From Vulcanimicrobiota bacterium (lineage in GTDB: Bacteria > Vulcanimicrobiota > Xenobia > Xenobiales > JADMJV01), in NCBI GenBank assembly GCA_019637395.1, contig JAHBVR010000020.1:1-64000 (forward strand): a DNA stretch of 64,000 nt. The letters run 5' to 3'. The position numbers were made by a program, and so were the translations under genes. The notes below the pieces were generated by a model. The model was not told the origin of the DNA. It was given only the letters and a program-made list of their open reading frames with translations, and did no database searches. Shown piece after piece: positions 50,822-58,390 of this stretch (positions within the stretch are counted from its first letter, which is position 1; each line of letters opens with the position of its first letter).

Positions 50822-52159
50822 ATGAGTGACACATCGGAACTGGAGAAGTTTCTGCTCGAGCAGGTGGGCGAAGGGCAGCACGACTCGGCCGGCAAGTTCA
50901 CGCTGGCACGGGGCAAGGCCTTGGAGAAACTGGCTAATTTTCAATTGCCGCGCCAGACGGCCTGGGTGAGTAAGCTGGTGCAGGCGGCGGTGGCGGGAGG
51001 TTCGAGCGGAATCGCCGTGCGCCAGACCTCCACGGACATTTTCTTCGTCTTTGAGCCGCCGGCCAACTGGACCCTGAACTCGATCGAGGAAGCCTTCTAC
51101 GATCCCGAGGTGAGTCCGGACCGGGCTCTGGACCACTTCAAGCGCGGCCTCTGGCCCGTTTCCATCCGGGACATGCGGCCGTTCCGGCTGGTGCTGCCCG
51201 GCTCCCAGCAGGCGCTTTTCTGGACGGGCGAGGAATTCCAGCGGCGCCCGACCGAACCGGTCAAGTATTTAGAGCTGACCGTTTCCCATCGCAATCGATT
51301 GCAGGGCAGCGGCTTTCCTTACCTGCGGGAAATCGAATCGGCCCGAGGCAACGCCGGCACGCTGCGGGAGCTATGTGAAAACTGCTTCACCTGCCCCATT
51401 CCGCTGAAGGTGGACGGGCGCCGGTTGGACGCTCTGCAAGGTTGCCCCATGCACGGGTTCAGCCCGTCCAGTTATCCGATTCGGGTGGCTCTGGCCAAGG
51501 CCGACCTGCCCGATTTTCAGCCGCCACGCCTGACCTACGGAGGCTATACGCCGATCAACGCCGGCCAGTCTCAGCTCAATACCATCTTTCAAACCAAACT
51601 CACCATTCCGTCGCGCATCAGCGTGGGGCTGCTGCTCTGCGCCTCTATTGAAAAGGTGGCCCTGGGCGACGCCAGCCGGCCCGTGCCGCAGCCGCGTTCG
51701 AGCACCCTGAATTGGGTGCGCGACGGCGTCATCGTGGGGCGCGAAGCGCTGACGGTGAACCAGTTGAGCTGCGCGGCCGGACTGTTCCTGAGCGCCGATG
51801 GATTGGAGTCGGACCTGACCGGCTTTGGCTTGCTTCGCACCCCCGAAGTGCAGCGGCGCCAGCTCGAGGCCTGCCGGGCGGTGCTGCCGCTTATCGCCGA
51901 AACCAGCGTTTCTCTAGACGTTTATGTGCGTTCCGTGCTCAATCGCGCTTATCTACTGGGCGGCTTGATGTTCGTGGGCGGTCTGGCCTTGTGCGCCGTC
52001 AATCCCATCAGCGGCATGTTCATCGCGGGGGGCGGCGCCACCGGCGGCGCGGCCGTGACCGCGGCCGTCAATATGAGCGCCGAGCGCGCCCTGGAAATCA
52101 CGCTGCAGCGCGATTTGCGCTCGCTGCAACAGGCGTGGGCGCGGCAGTGGGGAGGTTGA
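50822..52159 (+). CDS. Uncharacterised protein, possibly degenerate GHKL-type fold (paralogue 2)
   Basis: 445 residues. It mirrors the protein at 28483-29724: KLVQAAVAGGSSGIAVR at 51-67 (GHKL-helix-like, catalytic residues replaced), CENCFTCPIPLKVDGRRLD with CPIP at 191-194 and a matching upstream Cys, and a late region aligned by eye with the same layout. Unlike the paralogue it ends with two hydrophobic segments (AYLLGGLMFVGGLALCAVN, ISGMFIAGGGATGGAAVTAAV), so it is probably membrane-attached. It is the only gene between metB and the HprK-like gene on the plus strand. The function is unknown. Confidence 0.65.
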   Translation: MSDTSELEKFLLEQVGEGQHDSAGKFTLARGKALEKLANFQLPRQTAWVSKLVQAAVAGGSSGIAVRQTSTDIFFVFEPPANWTLNSIEEAFYDPEVSPDRALDHFKRGLWPVSIRDMRPFRLVLPGSQQALFWTGEEFQRRPTEPVKYLELTVSHRNRLQGSGFPYLREIESARGNAGTLRELCENCFTCPIPLKVDGRRLDALQGCPMHGFSPSSYPIRVALAKADLPDFQPPRLTYGGYTPINAGQSQLNTIFQTKLTIPSRISVGLLLCASIEKVALGDASRPVPQPRSSTLNWVRDGVIVGREALTVNQLSCAAGLFLSADGLESDLTGFGLLRTPEVQRRQLEACRAVLPLIAETSVSLDVYVRSVLNRAYLLGGLMFVGGLALCAVNPISGMFIAGGGATGGAAVTAAVNMSAERALEITLQRDLRSLQQAWARQWGG

Positions 52160-52279
52160 GCTACCCATGTAGGTCCTCCGGGTTAGGGGAGCAGTCGAAC
52201 CGTCCAAGTTCGGAGCACCTGCTCAGTTTATACGATATTCTTCGGGTAGCCGACCGTGAATTTTTCCCAGAGCCGCGAT

Positions 52280-52308
52280 TTGACACGAAACGGCTTATCC
52301 TCTAGAAT
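52280..52308 (+). promoter_or_regulatory. Strong sigma-70-type promoter
   Basis: TTGACA at 52280-52285, 17-base spacer, TAGAAT at 52303-52308, about 27 bases before the first start codon of the HprK-like gene. Confidence 0.8.
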
Positions 52309-52337
52309 CCGTCGACCTGAAACGAGGGCGGCAAGTG

Positions 52338-53078
52338 ATGGGGCGAATGGTCGTGTGCGCTTTCGGCTATCGGCTGGGCTTTGAATGGCAGTCTTCAGAG
52401 GGTCGGGAAGTGGTCGAAGGAGTTCTGCTTCCCGACTGGGAGAGGCTGGAAAACGGCGAGGTGGATCATTGGTTCCGCCTGGATGACAAAGATTGTCTCT
52501 ATGACGGAGAGCAGCTTTATGCTCAGGGGGGCGACCTGCGTCTGAAATTGCAGCAACTGGTGCAGATGCGCCTGACCGCCGAGGCGCGCGAGTTTCTCTT
52601 TGTTCATGCCGGAGTGGTGGGCTGGCGTGGCCAGGCGCTGGTGGTGCCGGGGCCGTCACGGGCCGGCAAGTCCACTCTGGTCCTCGAGCTGGTGGGCGCG
52701 GGCGCACAATTTTTTTCCGATGAATTCGCCGTTTTCGATCGGGCGGGCCGGGTCCACGCCTACCCCCGGCCGCTCTGGCAGCGCCTTTCCAAGACCAGGA
52801 AGCAAAGTTATACGCCCGAGCAACTGGGCTGGCGGCCCGGCCCTCCCCTGCCGGCGGGAATGCTGTTGATAACGCAATATGTGGCGGGCGCCCATTGGCA
52901 GCCGCGCGAACTGAACGTGGAAAGCTCGCTGGACGAGATCTGGAAGGAGGTGCGCTACCCGAGCTGCCGGCCCGGGGCTCGCGACTGGCTGAGGGCGGCT
53001 CTTTCGGGCGCGCGCTGCCTCAAAGGGGCTCGTGGCGAAGTGAGCGGGATGCTGCCAGGGTTGCTGACCCAGGTCTAG
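52338..53078 (+). CDS. HPr-kinase-C-terminal-like P-loop protein
   Basis: 246 residues; ATG 52338 directly follows an in-frame GTG (52335). A P-loop GPSRAGKSTLVLELVGAG and the following FFSDEFAVFDRAGRVHAYPRPL match the fold of HPr kinase/phosphorylase C-terminal domains and the HprK-related PqqD-associated kinases. An FLFVHAGVVGWRGQALVVPG strand precedes. No HPr-binding N-domain is present, so the substrate is not HPr as in Bacillus. It is driven by a clear promoter and followed after 12 bases by a secreted protein gene. Confidence 0.75.
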   Translation: MGRMVVCAFGYRLGFEWQSSEGREVVEGVLLPDWERLENGEVDHWFRLDDKDCLYDGEQLYAQGGDLRLKLQQLVQMRLTAEAREFLFVHAGVVGWRGQALVVPGPSRAGKSTLVLELVGAGAQFFSDEFAVFDRAGRVHAYPRPLWQRLSKTRKQSYTPEQLGWRPGPPLPAGMLLITQYVAGAHWQPRELNVESSLDEIWKEVRYPSCRPGARDWLRAALSGARCLKGARGEVSGMLPGLLTQV

Positions 53079-53090
53079 AACGACATTTAT

Positions 53091-53486
53091 GTGCACAAGG
53101 CAGCAGTCCTGATGATCTTTTTCACGGCGGTTCAGGCCTGGTGCATTCCGGTCAATCCCAGCCCCTCACCTTCTCCCAGCGCCAGCCCCAAGCTTCTTCC
53201 ACACCAACGCCCGATTCCCATGGAAATGCAATTGCCTAACGCCAACTGGCAGCGCATCCGCGGGGTGGTGGTGCGGCCGGTCGACGGCAAGCTCTGGTAT
53301 GCGCGCACCAACGGCTTGATGCCGCTGAATTCGATCGTGAGCATTCAGCGCCAGGGAGCCAAGGTCAACGGTGGTAAGGTGATCGAGGCGGCTCGGGACG
53401 GTATCTTCTTGGAGCCCTGGGCCAGCGATTCGATCCAGGCTGGGGACGACGTAATCATCGAGGCGGTGGCTCCTCCCCCGCCTTAA
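53091..53486 (+). CDS. Exported small protein with proline-rich linker
   Basis: 131 residues, GTG start 12 bases after the HprK-like stop. A signal peptide (VLMIFFTAVQAWC) leads to PSPSPSPSASPK. A compact beta-like domain follows (IRGVVVRPVDGKLWYARTN, SIVSIQRQGAKVNGGKVIEA) ending with a proline run. No family is recognised. The last four bases overlap the convergent gene at 53483. Confidence 0.65.
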   Translation: MHKAAVLMIFFTAVQAWCIPVNPSPSPSPSASPKLLPHQRPIPMEMQLPNANWQRIRGVVVRPVDGKLWYARTNGLMPLNSIVSIQRQGAKVNGGKVIEAARDGIFLEPWASDSIQAGDDVIIEAVAPPPP

Positions 53487-53911
53487 GTCTCCAGGAGATG
53501 GACCCTTTCGCCAGCGCAAATCTGGTCGATCCACTTACGCACCCAATCGTCCCAGACGGCGGGCTCGGCATAGGTCTCGGCATCGCCTTCGAAGCAAAGG
53601 TGGACTTCTTCCCAGCCGTAGGAGAAGGTGCACAGCACGCCGTCCCCAATAACTGAACCCTCGGGAATCCCCAGTTCGAGTTCAAGACGACTGTGACTCT
53701 GGGAAAGCCGGCCGTTGCAGTAGATGGCCAGGCGGCGAAGCTGGCCGTCCTGATGAAATTCCGCACTGGGACCGTGGATGACTTCGTTGACGCGGGCCAG
53801 CCAGGTGCCATTACGGAGCCATTCCCGATCGACTTTACACCAGCGTTCATCGCGGGCACGCTGACGCAAATCCGCCGACTTCTTTTTCCGGCGGGAAAAG
53901 AAACGGAACAT
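53483..53911 (-). CDS. Uncharacterised protein, 142 aa
   Basis: GGGGGAGCGAA precedes the ATG, a strong ribosome site. A basic N-terminus (MFRFFSRRKKKSADLRQR) is followed by an acidic and aromatic domain (SHSRLELELGIPEGSVIGDG, DAETYAEPAVWDDWVRKW). No signal peptide, membrane helix or known motif. 53912-54110 upstream contains no gene that I can see. Confidence 0.65.
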   Translation of the reverse strand: MFRFFSRRKKKSADLRQRARDERWCKVDREWLRNGTWLARVNEVIHGPSAEFHQDGQLRRLAIYCNGRLSQSHSRLELELGIPEGSVIGDGVLCTFSYGWEEVHLCFEGDAETYAEPAVWDDWVRKWIDQICAGERVHLLET

Positions 53912-54110
53912 TTCGCTCCCCCAAGTATTACTTTAATCTGACGGCAGCAGCCTATTTTCCCAGGGATAAATAAGGCATAAATTACGGCTTGCCATGTAAC
54001 CTCAGGGGTGCCACATGTTGCCAGTTATTCTTTCCAGGGAGTTGGCGGCCTTTGGGTCCGACCAGGGCCACCATCTGTGGTCGGCAAGACACACCACCGT
54101 TCCGGCAGGG

Positions 54111-55940
54111 TTATTGCGCGCGGGCTTTGAGGACTTCCGAGAGGCGGTCGGGGGTGTTGGGGATGCGTTCCAAATGGGGATAGTGGGAGCCGCCGCTGTA
54201 GTTGACGGTGAGTTCCCGGAAGTAGTCGCCGTTCTCCACCAGCAGCTTGATGGGGCTGGACTTGGCGGCAATAGCTTCGTCCAGGATTTTCTTGGTGTAT
54301 TTGCGGCCGTTGACAGCCACCAGCGTCATCCCCGGGGCCAGTCCGGCCCGGGCCGAGGGGCCGGCTTCGTCCACGTCGCGCACTTTGCCGCCGGAATTCA
54401 GGGAGAATCCGATGCTGAACATGCGGGACAGGCCGCCCTTGGAGCGCTCGTCGTTGGCCGTCATTTCCGGGTTCTTCTTATCGTTGTAGATCAGCCGGTA
54501 GCCGGATTTCTCCAGGGCGGAGCGGAAATACTGGCCGTCTTTGGCATCCAGGCGGGCGCGGATCTCCCGGCGCCAGTCGTTCTTCACCAGAGTGCCGAGG
54601 GTGCTGTAGATCTCCTCCTCCTGATACGGCTTGAGGCCGGGGGCGCCGCTGGGACCGCCAAAAAAGCGGGCGCAAAAGTCGTCCAAACAGACCTGGCCGT
54701 GGCTGAGTTCGCGCAGGCGGGCGTCCACTTCCAGCCAGAGCATGATCGATTCGGCGTAGAAATCCGTGGTGCGGCGCAGGGCCTTCCAACTGGCAGGCGC
54801 TTCGTAGAGGCGCTGGGCGGCGGTGGCCGTATCGGCCAGCGGGCGCCAGCGTTTGCCGGCCTCATGTTCATAGGAGGCGGCCACGTAAGCCAGCGTATCG
54901 TGCCAGCGTTCCGGCTTCATGACCCCGGCCCGCACGGGTAAAATCTCCCCCCAGAAAGTGGTCAGGCCTTCATAGACCCAGAGCAAACTGCCGTCCATGG
55001 GTTTCATATAGTCGGGACTGAGCAACCCGGCGGGCCGCCGAAACTTACCGCACCAGGAGTGCACGAACTCGTGGGCCAGCAGTTCGGCCAGGGCCTGGCG
55101 GCCGGTTTCTTCCAGCAGAGTATCTTCTTCCATGACGTTATCGGAGGACTGGTGATGCTCCAGGCCGCCGAAGCCGCGCGAGACCTCCGTCAGAGAAATC
55201 AGCCAGTCGTAGTGGGCATAGTGACGGCTTTGGAAGACCAGGCCGGTTTCTTCCACCAGGCGATTGAGGACTTTGTTGTAGTCGGCCGGTATTTTCACGG
55301 CTTCCGGCCTCTCCCCGGCCACGTGCAGTCCGTGTGGCAGAGCGGGCACGTTGGGAAAGGCGCGCGGCTTGAAGGGCACGTGGGACATGTACTGGCCCAT
55401 GAGCAGAGGAGAGTCGACCATGGTGGTAAGATCGGCTTCGGGCAGGCGAATCTCGCCGCTGGCCGGAGTGGTGGCCAGAGCCCCCACCCCTTGCCAACCC
55501 GCAGGCAGTTGCACGGTCCCCTGCACACGGATATCGTCGCCACTTTTTCCCTCAGGGTAGAGCAATAGCTCGTTCCAGCAGATGACTCCCAGTTTTTCGC
55601 TGGCAAAACCGCCCACGAAAGAAAAGCGCACGTCCAGGTGGTCGACCCCGGAGGGCACCTCTACTTTCAGGCGATACATCTCCAGGGGGTCACGCTGCCA
55701 GTCGAGTTCATCGGCTCCGGCCAGGATGTGCAGGTCGACCACACCATCGATCGGTCCGGTGGGGCCGTGTTCGCCCGGCAACCACTTGGCGTAAAGCAGG
55801 TGGCAGGGTCCGGGAGCCACCGGCACCCTGAGCTGCACCGCGAACAGCCGGCGCGGGGCCTGGGTGGCGTCGACTTTGGCCAGAATCGGCTGGGCTTGAA
55901 CGGCGCCGGCCAGCAGCGCCCCGAGAAGCAAAATTTTCAT
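54111..55940 (-). CDS. M61 (glycyl) aminopeptidase with PDZ domain
   Basis: 609 residues from MKILLLGALLAGAVQAQP, a signal peptide; an alternative ATG three codons upstream shares the ribosome site GAGGAAA. The zinc site is HEFVHSW with His290, Glu291 and His294, and YEGLTTFWGE supplies the third ligand region. The N-terminal beta domain and GFGGLEHHQSSDN are family-typical. A PDZ domain closes the chain (GKVRDVDEAGPSARAGLAPG). It is predicted to be an exported aminopeptidase. It is divergent from the ECF sigma gene. Confidence 0.92.
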   Translation of the reverse strand: MKILLLGALLAGAVQAQPILAKVDATQAPRRLFAVQLRVPVAPGPCHLLYAKWLPGEHGPTGPIDGVVDLHILAGADELDWQRDPLEMYRLKVEVPSGVDHLDVRFSFVGGFASEKLGVICWNELLLYPEGKSGDDIRVQGTVQLPAGWQGVGALATTPASGEIRLPEADLTTMVDSPLLMGQYMSHVPFKPRAFPNVPALPHGLHVAGERPEAVKIPADYNKVLNRLVEETGLVFQSRHYAHYDWLISLTEVSRGFGGLEHHQSSDNVMEEDTLLEETGRQALAELLAHEFVHSWCGKFRRPAGLLSPDYMKPMDGSLLWVYEGLTTFWGEILPVRAGVMKPERWHDTLAYVAASYEHEAGKRWRPLADTATAAQRLYEAPASWKALRRTTDFYAESIMLWLEVDARLRELSHGQVCLDDFCARFFGGPSGAPGLKPYQEEEIYSTLGTLVKNDWRREIRARLDAKDGQYFRSALEKSGYRLIYNDKKNPEMTANDERSKGGLSRMFSIGFSLNSGGKVRDVDEAGPSARAGLAPGMTLVAVNGRKYTKKILDEAIAAKSSPIKLLVENGDYFRELTVNYSGGSHYPHLERIPNTPDRLSEVLKARAQ

Positions 55941-55993
55941 AGCGCCCATGTTTCCTCGAATGGGTCCAGACAAAACGGGGTAGCTGGAACGTT

Positions 55994-56467
55994 ATGCATG
56001 GGATGGAAAGTCTTTCGGATCTCTTTTTGCGATTGTCCGATCCGCTGTATCGCTACGCCTTCTCCCGCTTAGGCAATAAGGTTGAAGCGGAAGAAGCGGT
56101 GCAGGATGTATTCTTGGCACTGCTCAAGCGGCGCCCGCCCAGGCTGGAAGACAGCTATTTGTTCCAGGCGGTGCGCAACCGTTGCACCGACGTGACGCGC
56201 CGCCGCCAGCGCGAGCTGCAATTCGATTGGATCGACGTGCACAGCCTGGACGAAATAGACCGGGAGCAATGGCTGTCGGCCCAGCAGGCTATCCGCGAAC
56301 TCCCGGAAGAGCAACGGGAGGTCTTGATTCTGCGCAGTCTCTGTGGCCTGACCCTGGCCGAGGTGGCGGCCATTCAAGAGGCTCCTCTGAATACCGTGGC
56401 CAGTCGTCACCGCTACGCTCTCGATCATCTGCGCCGCAAGTTAAATCCCTTGGAGGTTGCCCACTGA
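55994..56467 (+). CDS. ECF RNA polymerase sigma factor
   Basis: 157 residues. Region 2 is visible in DPLYRYAFSRLGNKVEAEEAVQDVFLAL (in two helices) and SYLFQAVRNRCTDVTRRRQ. Region 4 is QQAIRELPEEQREVLILRSLCGLTLAEVA with the DNA-reading helix PLNTVASRHRYALDHLR. It would direct RNA polymerase to a small regulon, presumably including this envelope cluster. The start could also be the ATG three codons later. The next gene starts two bases after its stop. Confidence 0.92.
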   Translation: MHGMESLSDLFLRLSDPLYRYAFSRLGNKVEAEEAVQDVFLALLKRRPPRLEDSYLFQAVRNRCTDVTRRRQRELQFDWIDVHSLDEIDREQWLSAQQAIRELPEEQREVLILRSLCGLTLAEVAAIQEAPLNTVASRHRYALDHLRRKLNPLEVAH

Positions 56468-56468
56468 C

Positions 56469-57446
56469 ATGGAAGATTTAGAAATTTGGCTGCAATCTCT
56501 CCCCACTCAGCCGATTGACGAAGGCTGGAAACGCGGCTTTGCCCAACGCCTGCGCGTCCAGCAGCAGACCCGCCAGGCTCTCTGGGGCGGGCTGATCATG
56601 GGCCTGGCCGTGCTCCTGGGTCTGAAGGTCCAGCCCTATCTGCACAGGCTACGGCCGCGCGAAGGAGCACTGCCGCGCAGCGTCCACCATCTCAAAGTCC
56701 ACCCGCTGATGGAGTTGGACGGCAAATCCCAGGAAGAAATCCTGAAGCTGCGCCGCCAGGCGGTGGCTAACTTACCGGAACTGGGTCCGCTCTGGCGCCC
56801 TTCTAAGGACCTGGAGATCCGACCCACCTGGAAGGAAATCGCCTCGGGCAAGCGCTGGCTCGGATTGCAAGGACAGTTGCAGGCCAGCAGCGAGACTTTC
56901 GGCACGCGCTTTCACGAAGGCGAGTCGATGGAGAGCTTTTTCATTCTCAACCCGATGGCGCTGATCGGCTTGCAGACGGGCTTCGTGTGCCAGCACAACG
57001 ACCTGCCCGGCAAACTGGAGGGAGCGCGCCGGGAATTGGTGCCCGCCTCGATTGTGGTGGACGGAACCAACCAGGAAGTGGAACTGACTTATCAGATCGG
57101 CACCGACTCGCCGGTTCGCGATCGCATGCCGGAGGACCAGAGCACCCACTCCCTCAATCTGCTGAATGCCTACGAGATGGGCTTTCTTTACTACACCGTG
57201 GAGTCGAGCCAGGGCTTCACGAAGATGCCGCCGCCCCAGGTGTGGGAATGCGCGCAGTTTTACAGACCGCTGCCGGTGAAACATGGAAAAGAAGTGGCCA
57301 ACCAACTTTTCATACGCACGGCGGGCTTCATACTCTTCCGTCTCGATACGGTGCCGGCCCGGCTCAAACTGAAATTATGGCGTAAGCAACCGGAGCGTCC
57401 TACCGATGAGGCCGACATTACCGAGGTCATCCACGTGATCGAATAG
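56469..57446 (+). CDS. Membrane protein cotranscribed with the sigma factor, candidate anti-sigma
   Basis: 325 residues from ATG 56469. A cytosolic N-terminal part (about 1-38, DLEIWLQSLPTQPIDEGWKR split) precedes one membrane helix (LWGGLIMGLAVLLGLKV). A large extracytoplasmic part of about 265 residues follows, with no known motif (LLNAYEMGFLYYTVESSQG, WECAQFYRPLPVK). Its place directly after an ECF sigma gene and its topology fit an anti-sigma factor, but the usual zinc-binding HxxxCxxC is absent. It is coupled to PAP2 (TAGTG overlap). Confidence 0.6.
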   Translation: MEDLEIWLQSLPTQPIDEGWKRGFAQRLRVQQQTRQALWGGLIMGLAVLLGLKVQPYLHRLRPREGALPRSVHHLKVHPLMELDGKSQEEILKLRRQAVANLPELGPLWRPSKDLEIRPTWKEIASGKRWLGLQGQLQASSETFGTRFHEGESMESFFILNPMALIGLQTGFVCQHNDLPGKLEGARRELVPASIVVDGTNQEVELTYQIGTDSPVRDRMPEDQSTHSLNLLNAYEMGFLYYTVESSQGFTKMPPPQVWECAQFYRPLPVKHGKEVANQLFIRTAGFILFRLDTVPARLKLKLWRKQPERPTDEADITEVIHVIE

Positions 57447-58153
57447 TGAGCCGGCTGGTCTTTTACTTAGGATTCGTCCTGAGCCTCGTCTCCTTGCTTT
57501 GCTTTGGCGACATAGGCGAAGACATGACGGATGACGGCTGGGCCGATTTGGAGCGCACCTTCTCCGACCCGATTCGAGCCTGGCGCGGGCCCTGGCTCAA
57601 TCAGCTGATGCGCGGCCTCACCTGGCTGGGTAGTTTCTGGTGCCTGGCGGCAGTGGTGGCGGCGGTGCTGCTCTGGCCCGGCTCCCGCTTCGGCGTGCGC
57701 GATAAATCGGTGTTTCTGGGCCTGGGCCTGAGCGAGGGCACGCTCAATAGCTTCCTCAAATTCTGGTATGGACGCCCGCGCCCGGGTGCAGACTATGCGC
57801 CCATGGTGGAGGAAAAATACTTCAGTTTCCCCTCCGGCCATTCCATGGGCAGTCTGTGCGTTTACGGTTTTCTGGCTTACCTGTTGTGCCGCCATTACCC
57901 GCGTTGGCGCTGGCCGGTGCGCCTGGGCACGCTGGCCCTGGTGGTAACGGTGGGAGTGAGCCGCATCTATCTGGCCGCCCACTATCCAGGGGACGTGGTG
58001 GGCGGTTTCGCGGCCGGAATTCCTTGTTTGTTTTTAGCCCTGGTGATCCACCAGGGATTACTGCTTGCAGGAAAGGGCCAATCCTATATTGAGGCCGACG
58101 TAGGCACCGGTGAGAGCGCCGGCCAGCATGAAGGGAACCGGCGAGATGCTTAG
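57446..58153 (+). CDS. PAP2-family membrane phosphatase
   Basis: 235 residues, GTG start overlapping the upstream stop. The three phosphatase motifs are KFWYGRPRP, SFPSGHSMGS and SRIYLAAHYPGDVVGG, separated by membrane helices. Relatives remove phosphate from undecaprenyl pyrophosphate or phosphatidic acid at the outer face of the membrane. With PBP1A and lysozyme nearby, lipid-carrier recycling for peptidoglycan is a good guess. Its 3' end overlaps a convergent gene by 96 bases. Confidence 0.9.
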   Translation: MSRLVFYLGFVLSLVSLLCFGDIGEDMTDDGWADLERTFSDPIRAWRGPWLNQLMRGLTWLGSFWCLAAVVAAVLLWPGSRFGVRDKSVFLGLGLSEGTLNSFLKFWYGRPRPGADYAPMVEEKYFSFPSGHSMGSLCVYGFLAYLLCRHYPRWRWPVRLGTLALVVTVGVSRIYLAAHYPGDVVGGFAAGIPCLFLALVIHQGLLLAGKGQSYIEADVGTGESAGQHEGNRRDA

Positions 58154-58366
58154 GGCGTTACCGGCCAGCATTCCCAGTGCCGCGCCGCCGGCCACTCCGC
58201 CAGCCACGCCGCTGCCAACCAGCGCCCAGTTGGGGCGGTAGTTGTCAGGATTGGGATTCATGCCCCAGTCCTGGTCGTTATTGTTGTTTTCTTCGTTATT
58301 GAAGTGGAAGGGCAGTTGCGTTTTGATTTGGGGTTGGTTGATTCGGGGAAAGCTATGGATCTGCAT
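58058..58366 (-). CDS. Glycine-zipper membrane protein (paralogue 1)
   Basis: 102 residues. A polar, Asn-rich N-terminal half (MQIHSFPRINQPQ, FNNEENNNNDQDWG) is followed by a glycine-zipper hairpin (GSGVAGGVAGGAALGMLAG, LAGALTGAYVGLNIGLAL). It shares the MQI start and the zipper with the protein at 60521-60841. GGGGAG precedes the ATG. It overlaps the PAP2 gene by 96 bases on the opposite strand and lies divergent from PBP1A with only 24 bases between starts. Confidence 0.68.
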   Translation of the reverse strand: MQIHSFPRINQPQIKTQLPFHFNNEENNNNDQDWGMNPNPDNYRPNWALVGSGVAGGVAGGAALGMLAGNALSISPVPFMLAGALTGAYVGLNIGLALSCKQ

Positions 58367-58377
58367 GGTCTCCCCAC

Positions 58378-58386
58378 TTTATAGGT
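58378..58386. promoter_or_regulatory. Symmetric TATA segment between divergent genes
   Basis: The segment TTTATAGGT reads TATAGG toward PBP1A (ATG 58391, about five bases on) and TATAAA toward the glycine-zipper gene (ATG 58366). A single AT-rich core in a 24-base gap may supply both -10 boxes. Confidence 0.4.
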
Positions 58387-58390
58387 CGCG

